NCBI GenBank assembly: GCA_018436095.1
Contig: JAHDMJ010000001.1
Coordinates: 186,001 to 250,000 of the forward strand
Direction of reading: 5' to 3'
DNA: 64,000 nt
From: Clostridia bacterium
GTDB taxonomy: Bacteria; Bacillota; Peptococcia; DRI-13; UBA5745
Part shown: positions 53,688 to 62,322 of the stretch, in pieces
Layout: every line of letters begins with the position of its first letter
How positions within the stretch are numbered: position 1 is the stretch's first letter
Notes under the pieces: generated by a model
What the model saw: only the letters and a program-made list of their open reading frames with translations
The model's database searches: none
What the model was told of the DNA's origin: nothing
Program-made: the position numbers and the translations under genes

Positions 53688-54557
53688 ATGTTCTATGAAG
53701 GAACCGTTTACCGGCCCCCCAGCGAGGCTTACAGCCTGATTATCCAGCTTACCATCGGCTGTGCCCGCAACAACTGCACCTTTTGCTCCATGTATAAAGA
53801 TAAGAGCTTTCGTATCCGGCCTGTGGATGAGGTGCTCCAGGACTTTAATTACATAAAGGAAAGAAGCGGCCAGCCCGTAAAGCGGATCTTTCTGGCCGAC
53901 GGCGATGCTCTGATCGTCAAGACCGCCGATTTGCTGCAGGTGCTTAAGGCCGCTAAAACAATTTTCCCGGAATGTGAGCGTATCACCATTTATGGCGCTC
54001 CCGCCGACGTACTTGCCAAAAGCGTGGAGGAGCTAAGGTCTTTACAGCAGGCCGGTCTGGAAATGGTCTACATCGGCGCCGAATCCGGCGACGACCAGGT
54101 GCTGTTGGATGTGCAAAAGGGCGCTTCCGCTGCCGAAATTATTGAAGCGTGCCTCCGGTTGAAAGCCGCCGGTATCAAGGTCTCCCTGACCCTGATCTCC
54201 GGCCTGGGGGGCCAAAAGCGTTTGCGGGAGCATGCCGTCAACTCGGCTAAATTGGTCAGCGCCATCAAGCCGGAATACGTGGGTCTTTTGACGCTGATGC
54301 TCCATGAGGGTACGCCTTTGGCTGAAGCCATTGCCGAGGGCAGCTTTACGCTGTTGACTCCCCAGGAGGTCCTGGAGGAAACCTATCTGTTTCTGTCGGA
54401 GGCAGACAGCGAGGGCACCGTACTCCGCTCCAACCATGCCTCCAACTACGTCACCCTGGCCGGGACCCTTAACGCCGACCGGCAAAGACTGCTGGCCCAG
54501 CTGGAGGAAGCCCGCCGCCGGGGCAGCTTCCGGCCGGAAGGCTACCGGGGCTTTTGA
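53688..54557 (+). CDS. Radical-SAM protein, function unassigned
   Basis: Protein of 289 residues. The cluster motif is CARNNCTFC (C-x4-C-x2-C) near residue 30, followed by FLADGDALIV (GGE-like strand) and IGAESGDDQVLLDVQKG, the usual radical-SAM barrel. The C-terminus has NHASNYVTLAGTLNADR, conserved in an uncharacterised group of anaerobe proteins. It ends in a one-base overlap with the MGMT-like gene, so they are coupled. No biochemical role can be given. Confidence 0.8.
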   Translation: MFYEGTVYRPPSEAYSLIIQLTIGCARNNCTFCSMYKDKSFRIRPVDEVLQDFNYIKERSGQPVKRIFLADGDALIVKTADLLQVLKAAKTIFPECERITIYGAPADVLAKSVEELRSLQQAGLEMVYIGAESGDDQVLLDVQKGASAAEIIEACLRLKAAGIKVSLTLISGLGGQKRLREHAVNSAKLVSAIKPEYVGLLTLMLHEGTPLAEAIAEGSFTLLTPQEVLEETYLFLSEADSEGTVLRSNHASNYVTLAGTLNADRQRLLAQLEEARRRGSFRPEGYRGF

Positions 54558-54991
54558 TGATGAAGCCCAGTTCTGCCGCCAAAAACCCCAGCTATGCTGC
54601 CAAAAGCTCCGGCTCTGCCGCCAAAAACCCCGGCTCTGCCGGCAACACCGGTTTTTTCCGGCAAGTCTACGGCATAGTCGATAAAATCCCTGCCGGCAAA
54701 GTAGCTACCTATGGCCAGATCGCCGCTCTCATGGGCCGCCCCCTGGCTGCCAAGATGGTGGGCTTTGCTATGAGCCAGGCCCCGGCGGGCCTGCCTTGCC
54801 ACCGGGTGGTCAACCGCCTGGGCGAAATGGCTCCCCGGGACATCTTTGGCAGTCCCGCCTTCCAGCAAAAGCTGCTGGAGGATGAAGGCATTGCTTTTTT
54901 GCCAAACGGCCGCATCGACATGAAAAAGTGCCTGTGGGACCCGCCTATTCCAGCAGGGGATTGTACATCATCAGGCTGTGATTTTCCGTAA
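54557..54991 (+). CDS. MGMT-family alkyltransferase-like protein
   Basis: Protein of 144 residues holding only the C-terminal DNA-binding/active-site domain of O6-alkylguanine-DNA alkyltransferases: VYGIVDKIPAGKVATYGQIAALMGRP then LPCHRVVN with the acceptor Cys. Because the motif is PCHRV, alkyl transfer is possible, unlike ATL proteins that have Trp. The first 30 residues are a low-complexity Ala/Lys/Ser repeat (AAKNP, AAKSSGS, AAKNPGS). The end overlaps the 3' end of the convergent vanW pseudogene by 47 bases, which may have replaced the original tail. Confidence 0.82.
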   Translation: MMKPSSAAKNPSYAAKSSGSAAKNPGSAGNTGFFRQVYGIVDKIPAGKVATYGQIAALMGRPLAAKMVGFAMSQAPAGLPCHRVVNRLGEMAPRDIFGSPAFQQKLLEDEGIAFLPNGRIDMKKCLWDPPIPAGDCTSSGCDFP

Positions 54992-55754
54992 TATACTGAT
55001 CCTCCACCAGCCTGCCCTCCCCATCGAGTATCCTTCTGCGCAATACGTTATGCCGGCTGTAACCGCCCCAAAGCTCCTGCTCTATCCGGTGTTCCCCTTC
55101 ATATATCTCATATTTATATTTGTTTTCTACCGCCCCAGCCCAACAGCCCTCCAGATGGTCCGCCGTCACCCGGACAAACAATTGAAAGGGCTGGGCCGTA
55201 TCATTGCGGATCATCAGATCCAGGTAATTGTAATGGCAGGTGGCGCCGCTGCCAAAAGGCTGCCGGCGGTTGACGTCGGGAAACACATCATAGCTGTGGC
55301 GGTGACGTTCCACCACAGTCAAAGGCGTGTGGAGAGTCATCCAATAAATCAAGTTGGATAGCTGGCAAAGGCCGCCGCCGGTGCCCGGCTCAAAACCGCC
55401 GTTTTTTAAGACCATGCCCGGCAGATAGCCCTTTTTTCTGCTGGGCCTGCCGATCAGCCGCTAATAAGAAAAAGTTTCGCCGGGGTACAGGATGACTTGA
55501 TTAACCTTTTTTACAGCGATTTTCAGGTTGGTAATCTTATTGTACTGAAGGTACATCTCCACATCCTTTAGCTGCCGTAAAAGGGGGGTAGCATGACAAA
55601 ACCAGATCTGCTTCAGAATCTCCCCATTAGCTTGCCCGGCGAATTTATATTTGCCGGACCGCCAAATCAGACAGCGCCGGAGACAGTAATAAGCCGACCC
55701 CAGAATCAATCTTAATTTGCTGCGTTGTAGGCTTTTTTGTAGATTTTTTTCCAC
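54945..55754 (-). pseudogene. VanW-family protein interrupted by an in-frame TAG
   Basis: One continuous frame of about 269 codons. The first 97 residues end in YPGETFSY, then comes TAG (55463-55461), and the same frame continues with RLIGRPSRKKGYLPGM, GTGGGLCQLSNLIYWMTLHTPL and HRHSYDVFPDVNRRQPFGSG. The family has Trp at the stop position (FSYWRLIG), so a single TGG-to-TAG change explains it. VanW-like proteins are widespread in Bacillota with unclear envelope roles. No further damage is seen, implying a recent event, an error, or readthrough. Confidence 0.85.
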
Positions 55755-55894
55755 AGAGAGTACCTCGACTTTCCGGCTTCAATATGGTAAAATATAAGCA
55801 CTTGTTAAAGTTCTAAATATGGCATTTATAAATCCATGGTTGACTAGAATATAGCCGATAGAATGATTATACCACCAGGAGAGGAAGTCGGCTC

Positions 55895-58243
55895 ATGGAA
55901 TATCCCATGGTATTCGGCATATTGCTGGCAGCTACCGCCGGTAGTTCGGTGGCTTGCGGACTTTATGCTATTCAAAACAACATTAAGACGTCTATCAACA
56001 GAATATTTCTGGCTCTGGCCTGCGCCATGGTTTTTTGGTGCTTGGGCTTGGCCATTACCGCCGTTGCAGCAAATGAGGAAATCTCTGCATTAGGGCGGCG
56101 CCTGGCGCCTTTAGGCTGGGGCACGATATGCAGCATTTTGCTGCATTTTATTTTACGGTTAACCCAAAAGCATCATCTGCTGAAAAAATGGTGGCTTTAC
56201 CTCTTTCTTTATCTCCCCTCGGCAGTCTCCGTTTTTGCCTATACTTATCTGCCTCTTATTGGTTTAAATCAAGACCGGCTGATCCGCAACGAATTAGGCT
56301 GGCTTAATATCGCCAAAACCGACGGCTGGGACTGGTTTTATTATGGCTATTACCTCTCCTTCATCTCTCTTTCCTTGCTTATCCTCTATTCATGGGCAAA
56401 AAAGTCCCCCAGTGCCAGCATCAAGCAGCAAGTCAGATTATTGATCCTTTCTTCGCTGGCCGCTACCCTGCTGGGAAGCTGCACCGATGTTTTACCTATA
56501 TTCCTGGGAATCAGAATTCCGCAATTTTCGCCGGTTTTTATCTTGTTTATTATTGCGGCAGTCAGTTATTCCATAAAACATTATGGTTTTATGCAGCCTG
56601 AGCCGGGCAACCAAAATGAACTGATCCTTAATAAATCGGCCTATACCAACGTCTATCGGTATATCGGCCTTATTTTCGCTATTGGCAGCCTTCTTCATCT
56701 GGTGGTCCGCCTCTTATCGGATAAAGGCCCTCTCCCTTTGTCCGCTTATCTATTCAGCGGCTTTTTATTGGCCATAACATTTTTTATCTTTTTAATCAAG
56801 AAGATAAGCCTGGATGATTCTTTAAAAGAGATGCTGCTTGCCGTCAGTTTCTCTTTTATTATTCCTGCGGTGACCCTTTGGTTTTCTTATTCCGGCGGCG
56901 CCACCATCTGGGCCTTTATCTTTTTATTGCTCATCGTCTGTTTGCTTTTTAACCGGTATACCCTATTGATTACTGTAATTTTTTCTTCTCTTTTGGCTCA
57001 GTTGCTGATCTGGGCCGCCGTGCCCTCGGTGACCCTGGAAATCGGCGGCAAAGATTACCTGGTCCGCATCCTTTTGATCAGCCTGGCCGCTCTCTCCTCT
57101 TCCTACGTCAATAAGCTTTACGTCCAAAGATTAAAGGACAACGCTCATCAAATTCGTATACAGATGCTGGTTTCAGAGACTTCCCATGACTTCGTCTCCG
57201 CCAGTGAGCTAAACTTTAACGACAAGATTCGGGATATGCTCAAGCGCTGCGGCAGCTTTGTCCGCAGCGACAGGGCTTTCATGTCCCTCCTTGACCCCTG
57301 CACAAAACAAATCCGCCATTCCTTTGAATGGCGGAGGGAAGACGAAGACGCATGGCTTCAGCCGGCTGCCTTTGAACATATCAGCCCGGAGCTTTCGGCC
57401 CTGCTGTTAAAGTATTTTCAGACCTTCCCTATGCTGAATCTAGGCGATACGGCCCTTATGCCCTGGGCGGAAGATCTCAAAGAACAGCTAATCAGCCGGG
57501 GTATTGGAGCCTTCCTGGCTTTACCTATAAAAAAACAAGAGGCGGTCATCGGCTTCCTGATCTTTACCGCCGACCAGCCTTCAAAAGAATGGCAGACCGG
57601 TTCTTTTATCTACCTGAATATCATCACCAATATCATCACCGACGCCATAACAAAGATCGAGGCCGAAAGGGAAATCAACTTTATTGCTTACCACGATCAG
57701 CTTACCCTTTTGCCCAACCGTATTTTGCTGAAATCCAGGCTGGAAAAAGCAATCCGGAGGGCGGAGGCTCTAGGCAAAATGGTGGTGGTAGTCTTTTTGG
57801 ATCTTGATTCCTTCAAGTTTGTCAATGATACCATGGGCCACGAGCTAGGGGACCGGCTGCTCTTTGAAGCAGCCCAGCTATTGGCCAGGAACCTCCGCAG
57901 CAATGACACCATTGCCCGTTTTGGCGGCGATGAGTTTGTCATTTTACTGAATGACATAACCAGTAAAAAAGACGCGGCTATGCTGGCCGAAAAAATCATT
58001 GATACCCTGCGCAGTCCTTTCCTATTGAATGGCCGGAAATTCTTTATCTCCGCCAGCGCCGGAGTCGCCCTCTATCCCCAGGATGGCGCCGATTGTGATA
58101 CCCTGATTAAAAATGCGGATCTGGCCATGTACAGCGCAAAGCTCCGGGGCAAAAACCAATATGCCCTTTGCCCCGATCCGCCGCTAACGGCCTGCGAACC
58201 GGCTGCAGCTACCGGCAACTCCGGTCAGCCCTTCAATTGCTAA
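55895..58243 (+). CDS. Membrane diguanylate cyclase with GAF domain
   Basis: Protein of 782 residues. The N-terminal half has two helix bundles: about 7 helices in residues 1-230 like the 7TM input domain of sensor kinases, and another set at about 245-405. A GAF domain (about 430-590) follows, then a GGDEF domain (about 610-770) with LDLDSFKFVNDTMGHELGDRLL and an intact GGDEF near residue 678. The product-inhibition site RSND lies 5 residues before it. It should make cyclic di-GMP in response to a membrane or intracellular signal. AGGAGAGG precedes ATG 55895. It overlaps the end of the convergent PLP-enzyme gene by 11 bases. Confidence 0.92.
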   Translation: MEYPMVFGILLAATAGSSVACGLYAIQNNIKTSINRIFLALACAMVFWCLGLAITAVAANEEISALGRRLAPLGWGTICSILLHFILRLTQKHHLLKKWWLYLFLYLPSAVSVFAYTYLPLIGLNQDRLIRNELGWLNIAKTDGWDWFYYGYYLSFISLSLLILYSWAKKSPSASIKQQVRLLILSSLAATLLGSCTDVLPIFLGIRIPQFSPVFILFIIAAVSYSIKHYGFMQPEPGNQNELILNKSAYTNVYRYIGLIFAIGSLLHLVVRLLSDKGPLPLSAYLFSGFLLAITFFIFLIKKISLDDSLKEMLLAVSFSFIIPAVTLWFSYSGGATIWAFIFLLLIVCLLFNRYTLLITVIFSSLLAQLLIWAAVPSVTLEIGGKDYLVRILLISLAALSSSYVNKLYVQRLKDNAHQIRIQMLVSETSHDFVSASELNFNDKIRDMLKRCGSFVRSDRAFMSLLDPCTKQIRHSFEWRREDEDAWLQPAAFEHISPELSALLLKYFQTFPMLNLGDTALMPWAEDLKEQLISRGIGAFLALPIKKQEAVIGFLIFTADQPSKEWQTGSFIYLNIITNIITDAITKIEAEREINFIAYHDQLTLLPNRILLKSRLEKAIRRAEALGKMVVVVFLDLDSFKFVNDTMGHELGDRLLFEAAQLLARNLRSNDTIARFGGDEFVILLNDITSKKDAAMLAEKIIDTLRSPFLLNGRKFFISASAGVALYPQDGADCDTLIKNADLAMYSAKLRGKNQYALCPDPPLTACEPAAATGNSGQPFNC

Positions 58244-59372
58244 AAGCCTGCTGCAGATCGGCAATCAGGTCCTCCGCAGCCTCCAGTCCTACCGCCAGCC
58301 GCAAAAGCCTTTCATTGATGCCTTTTGCCTCCCGCTCCTCCTTAGGTACATCGGCATGGGTTTGCAGCATAGGATAAGTAATCAGGGATTCCACGCCGCC
58401 CAGGCTTTCGGCATACTGGATTAAAGCCACCCTGGATAATATCCGCTCCGCCGTCTCCGCTTTGTCCACCTCAAAAGAAATCATAGCCCCAAAGCCTGTG
58501 GCCTGCTTTTGCGAAAGCTGGTAATCAGGATGGGAGGGCAAGCCCACATAATGCACGGCCTTTACTTGTTTTTGAGTCAGCAGCCAGCGGGCAAGCTGCA
58601 GAGCGCTTTGCTGCTGCCGCTCCATCCGGACAGGCAGCGTTTTAATCCCCCGGATCAGCAGCCAGCTATCAAAAGGAGCGAGACAGGCCCCCGTTGTTTT
58701 GTAGAAAAAACGCAGCCGCTCCGATAAATCCTTATCCCCTACCACCAAAAAACCGGCCAGAGTATCATTATGGCCGCCCAGGAATTTCGTACCGCTATGC
58801 AGCACAATATCGGCGCCCAAGGCAAGAGGTTTTTGATAATAGGGTGTCAGGAAAGTATTATCCACAATCAATAGAAGCCCCCGCTCCTTGGCCAGCCGGG
58901 ACACTGCCCGGATATCCGTAACTTGCATCATTGGATTGGTAGGAGTCTCTACAAATACCGCCTTTGTCCCAGCCTTTATCCCCTTTTCAATTTGCGAAAT
59001 ATCCGAGGTATTGACGAAATCAAAGTCAATACCGTTTTTTTCGGAAATATGATGAAATAGCCGGTGGGAACCGCCGTAAAGATCATCAGAGGCAATAATA
59101 TGGTCGCCGGGAGAAAACAGCTCCATCAGCAGGGCCAGGGCTGCCATACCGCTGGAAAAAGCCATGGCGTCAATTCCCTGTTCAAGATTGGCCAGGGTCT
59201 TTTCCAAATGCTCCCTTGTGGGGTTTTGCAGCCTTGAGTAATCGTATCCCGTACTTTGACCTACACCGGGATGGGTAAAGGTGGCCGTCTGAAAAATCGG
59301 GACGCTGACCGCCCCTGTGCGGTCATATTTATCATCATTGCCGTGTATGCAAAGAGTGCTGAAATCCATCAT
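58233..59372 (-). CDS. PLP-dependent trans-sulfuration enzyme (cystathionine lyase/synthase type)
   Basis: Cys/Met metabolism PLP enzyme of 379 residues. It has YDYSRLQNPTREHLE, the FSSGMAALALL loop that cups the cofactor, ETPTNPMMQVTD, VDNTFLTPYYQKPL, and HSGTKFLGGH with the Schiff-base Lys near residue 197. These features cover cystathionine gamma-synthase, beta-lyase and gamma-lyase; the substrate cannot be settled by eye. The context (Rrf2 regulator, cysteine desulfurase, serine acetyltransferase) favours cysteine/methionine interconversion. It is divergent from the regulator gene and shares its 178-base control region. Confidence 0.9.
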   Translation of the reverse strand: MMDFSTLCIHGNDDKYDRTGAVSVPIFQTATFTHPGVGQSTGYDYSRLQNPTREHLEKTLANLEQGIDAMAFSSGMAALALLMELFSPGDHIIASDDLYGGSHRLFHHISEKNGIDFDFVNTSDISQIEKGIKAGTKAVFVETPTNPMMQVTDIRAVSRLAKERGLLLIVDNTFLTPYYQKPLALGADIVLHSGTKFLGGHNDTLAGFLVVGDKDLSERLRFFYKTTGACLAPFDSWLLIRGIKTLPVRMERQQQSALQLARWLLTQKQVKAVHYVGLPSHPDYQLSQKQATGFGAMISFEVDKAETAERILSRVALIQYAESLGGVESLITYPMLQTHADVPKEEREAKGINERLLRLAVGLEAAEDLIADLQQAFSN

Positions 59373-59442
59373 TTATACGCCTCATTTCCTACTTATTCTA
59401 TATGAATTAAATAATAAAGCATAAAGGGGCCTCTGTCAATAG

Positions 59443-59536
59443 CATATTAATCATATAGCCTTAATATGCGTTCAATAATGTCATTGACATAGCTGGAGTT
59501 TCGCTATATGATGACCATATCATATTAATTATGTAG
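59443..59536. promoter_or_regulatory. Control region between PLP enzyme and Rrf2 regulator
   Basis: Plus-strand promoter: -35 TTGACA (59484-59489), 17-base spacer, -10 TATGAT (59507-59512). Two related 16-mers, CATATTAATYATRTAG, lie at 59443-59458 (upstream) and 59521-59536 (over the transcription start). They are good candidates for the binding site of the Rrf2 protein, which would then control itself and the divergent gene. Confidence 0.6.
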
Positions 59537-59550
59537 GAATTGGTGAGGCT

Positions 59551-59967
59551 ATGAAAATATCGGCAAAGGGACGCTATGCCCTACGTTTAATGCTGGATCT
59601 GGCCCTAAATGATGAAGCAGGCTACGTTCCCATAAGAAGTATTTCCCAGCGGCAAGAAATCTCTTATAAATATTTGGAGCAGATTATTACCCTGCTCAAC
59701 CGGGCGGGCTTCGTCAAAAGCAGCCGGGGGGCCCAGGGCGGCTACAAGCTGGCCAAGCAGCCGGAAGAGTATACGGTAGGGATGATCTTGCGGCTGATTG
59801 AGGGCAATCTTGCTCCCGTGGCCTGTATGGAGAACGCTCCTAATCAATGTCCCCGATGTAGCAGCTGCGTTACCTTGGACATTTGGCAGCAGCTTGAAGA
59901 AGCTATTAGCGGCGTTATTGACCATATAACTCTCGCAGATTTAGTAAAAAGACAGCGGGAAAAATAA
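59551..59967 (+). CDS. Rrf2-family regulator (IscR/CymR type)
   Basis: Protein of 138 residues. Winged helix: MKISAKGRYALRLMLDLA at the start, then EISYKYLEQIITLLNRAGFVKSSRGAQGGYKLA. Cys92, Cys100, Cys103 and Cys106 are potential [2Fe-2S] ligands as in IscR; CymR proteins lack them, so Fe-S sensing is likely. It is first in a group with mnmA and a cysteine desulfurase, matching the role of Rrf2 proteins in Fe-S and cysteine homeostasis. Confidence 0.9.
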   Translation: MKISAKGRYALRLMLDLALNDEAGYVPIRSISQRQEISYKYLEQIITLLNRAGFVKSSRGAQGGYKLAKQPEEYTVGMILRLIEGNLAPVACMENAPNQCPRCSSCVTLDIWQQLEEAISGVIDHITLADLVKRQREK

Positions 59968-60034
59968 TCAGGAAGCCCCTGCGCCTTTGCTTTGCGGCGC
60001 TTTGGCAGCAGGGTTTTATTGGAGGAATCCTATA

Positions 60035-61111
60035 ATGGCAGAAAAAGTTATGGTAGCCATGAGCGGCGGCGTAGACAGCTCCGTCGCCGCCTGGCTGCTT
60101 ATGGAGCAGGGCTTCCAGCTTTGCGGTGCAACACTGAAGCTCTTTTCTAACGAAGATATCGGTCTTAAACAGCCCTCCCGGACCTGCTGTTCTCTTGCCG
60201 ATGTGGCAGACGCCAGAAGCGTGGCATATAAGCTGGGCTTTGAGCATTTTGTCTTTAATTTTGGCCTTAATTTTCATCAAGAGGTCATCCGCCGCTTTGC
60301 CCAGGCCTATGCCGAGGGCGAAACACCCAATCCCTGTATCGATTGCAACCGTTACATCAAATTCAATAAGCTGCTGGAGCGGGCTCTCCTGCTGAATAAA
60401 GATTACATCGCAACGGGACACTATGCCAATAGGGAATTTGACCGGAAAACCGGCCGCTGCCTTTTAAAAAAGGCCAAAGACCCCGCAAAGGATCAAACCT
60501 ACGTTCTTTATACCATGACCCAGGAACAATTAAAGCGAACTCTTTTTCCTCTGGGTTCCCTGACAAAAAATCAGGTGCGCCGGCTGGCGGAGGACCAGGG
60601 TCTGGTCAATGCTCAAAAGCCGGACAGCCAGGATATTTGTTTTGTGCAAGACGGTGACTACAGCGCCTTTTTGGAAAAGGTTCTTCATATTCCCTCTTCT
60701 CCCGGCCCCATCACCGATAGGGCCGGCAATCTGCTGGGAAGCCATAAAGGGATTATCCATTATACAGTGGGGCAGCGCAAGGGCCTGCAGCTTAACACCG
60801 ACCGGCCCCAATACGTCCTGGCCAAAGATGCTTTAGCCAATACCCTGGTGGTTGGCGATGAAAGTGAGCTATACAGTGAAGAGATGACGGTTAAAGACAT
60901 AAATCTCATCTCCCTGGAGCAGCTTACCAAGCCCATGGAGGCTACCGTTAAGCTCCGCCACAGCCAGCAGGAAGCCCCCGCCATCCTTTATCCTTTGCCG
61001 GGCAACCGGATTTCCGTCCGCTTCTCCGCTGCCCAGCGGGCCGTCACACCGGGACAAGCCGCCGTGTTTTATGATGGGGATACGGTTATCGGCGGCGGCA
61101 GGATTACTTAG
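60035..61111 (+). CDS. mnmA: tRNA-specific 2-thiouridylase MnmA
   Basis: Protein of 358 residues that thiolates U34 of tRNA-Lys/Glu/Gln. It has the PP-loop SGGVDSS (10-16), NPCIDCN with the first conserved Cys near residue 100, and SQDICFVQDGDY with the second catalytic Cys near 200, then a beta-barrel C-terminus. TTGGAGGAA lies before ATG 60035, so the upstream in-frame codons from 59987 are discarded. The sulfur donor is probably the cysteine desulfurase encoded next. Confidence 0.93.
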   Translation: MAEKVMVAMSGGVDSSVAAWLLMEQGFQLCGATLKLFSNEDIGLKQPSRTCCSLADVADARSVAYKLGFEHFVFNFGLNFHQEVIRRFAQAYAEGETPNPCIDCNRYIKFNKLLERALLLNKDYIATGHYANREFDRKTGRCLLKKAKDPAKDQTYVLYTMTQEQLKRTLFPLGSLTKNQVRRLAEDQGLVNAQKPDSQDICFVQDGDYSAFLEKVLHIPSSPGPITDRAGNLLGSHKGIIHYTVGQRKGLQLNTDRPQYVLAKDALANTLVVGDESELYSEEMTVKDINLISLEQLTKPMEATVKLRHSQQEAPAILYPLPGNRISVRFSAAQRAVTPGQAAVFYDGDTVIGGGRIT

Positions 61112-61155
61112 CCGTTTATATTGTTTTTTAAGCGAAAGCAAGTATAATTAGTCTC

Positions 61156-62310
61156 ATGACAAAGATCATTTATGCCGATAATGCGGCCACAACACAGCTT
61201 TCCCCCCAGGCTTTTGAAGCGATGACGCCTTTTTTAACGGCTGCCTATGGCAACCCTTCCGCGCCTTATTCCCTTGGCCGGGCTGCCAAGAAAGCTCTGG
61301 AAGGCGCCAGAGAAAAAGCGGCGGCGGCCATCGGAGCCAAACCGGAAGAAATCTATTTTACCAGCGGCGGCACGGAATCGGACAACTGGGCCATCAATGC
61401 TGTAGCCCGGCTGAAAAAAAGCGAAGGCCGCCATATCATATCCACTGCCGTGGAACATCCTGCAGTACTGCAGCCCCTTAAGCATCTTGAGGGCCAAGGC
61501 TATGAAGTGACCTACCTGCCTGTAGACCGGCAGGGCCATATCTGCCTGGCAGAGCTGCGGGCCGCAATCCGGCCGGATACTATTCTGATTACCGTCATGA
61601 CCGCCAACAATGAAACCGGTACCATTCTGCCGGTGGCTGCAATCGGCAGTCTGGCCCGCCAGGCCGGCCTGATATTTCATACTGACGCCGTCCAGGCTGC
61701 CGGCCATATACCTATTGATGTGACAGAGATGCAGGTGGACTTGCTCTCCCTCTCCGGCCACAAGTTCAGGGGCCCCAAGGGCACAGGCGTCCTTTATATC
61801 AAAAAAGGCCTGCCTCTGCCTCCCCATATCCGGGGCGGCGGCCAGGAGCTGGGCAGGCGTTCCGGCACAGAAAACGTGGCCGGAGCTCTTGGGCTGGCGG
61901 CAGCCCTGGCAGCAGCTGCGGACAATCTGCCGGCAAATACAAAAAAAATCACCGCTATGCGGGATCGTTTAATCGAGGGAGTATTAAAAATTCCGGCAGC
62001 AAGATTAACAGGAGATCCCGTTAACCGTCTGCCCGGTATTGCCTCTTTCATCTTTGAGGACGTGGAAGGTGAGCCTCTGATTCTGATGCTGGATCAAAAA
62101 GGCATCTGTGCCGCCTCCGGCTCCGCCTGCTCCTCCGATTCAATAGGGCCCTCCCATGTACTTCTGGCCATGGGCCTGCCTTATGAGCTTGCCTATGGAG
62201 CCCTCAGGCTTTCTCTCAGCGAAGACAATAGCGAAGAAGATATCGATACCATTCTGGCAACCCTGCCGCAAATTATAGAGCGGCTAAGATCTATAACGGC
62301 GAAAGATTAA
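61156..62310 (+). CDS. iscS: Cysteine desulfurase (NifS/IscS type)
   Basis: PLP enzyme of 384 residues that moves sulfur from cysteine to an enzyme persulfide. It shows IIYADNAATTQLSP, the Lys in LSGHKFRGPKG (near 203), the GRRSGTENV loop, and the catalytic Cys in SGSACSSD (near 325) in the short NifS-like loop. It follows mnmA by 44 bases in the same direction. No iscU gene follows, so its main role may be tRNA thiolation; this is inference. Confidence 0.92.
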   Translation: MTKIIYADNAATTQLSPQAFEAMTPFLTAAYGNPSAPYSLGRAAKKALEGAREKAAAAIGAKPEEIYFTSGGTESDNWAINAVARLKKSEGRHIISTAVEHPAVLQPLKHLEGQGYEVTYLPVDRQGHICLAELRAAIRPDTILITVMTANNETGTILPVAAIGSLARQAGLIFHTDAVQAAGHIPIDVTEMQVDLLSLSGHKFRGPKGTGVLYIKKGLPLPPHIRGGGQELGRRSGTENVAGALGLAAALAAAADNLPANTKKITAMRDRLIEGVLKIPAARLTGDPVNRLPGIASFIFEDVEGEPLILMLDQKGICAASGSACSSDSIGPSHVLLAMGLPYELAYGALRLSLSEDNSEEDIDTILATLPQIIERLRSITAKD

Positions 62311-62322
62311 GGAGCAATAGGA

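Noticed and set aside
59373-59550. S-box or T-box riboswitch before the sulfur genes
   Set aside because: The intergenic region is short, A+T-rich and lacks the stems of these riboswitches; operator-type repeats explain it better.
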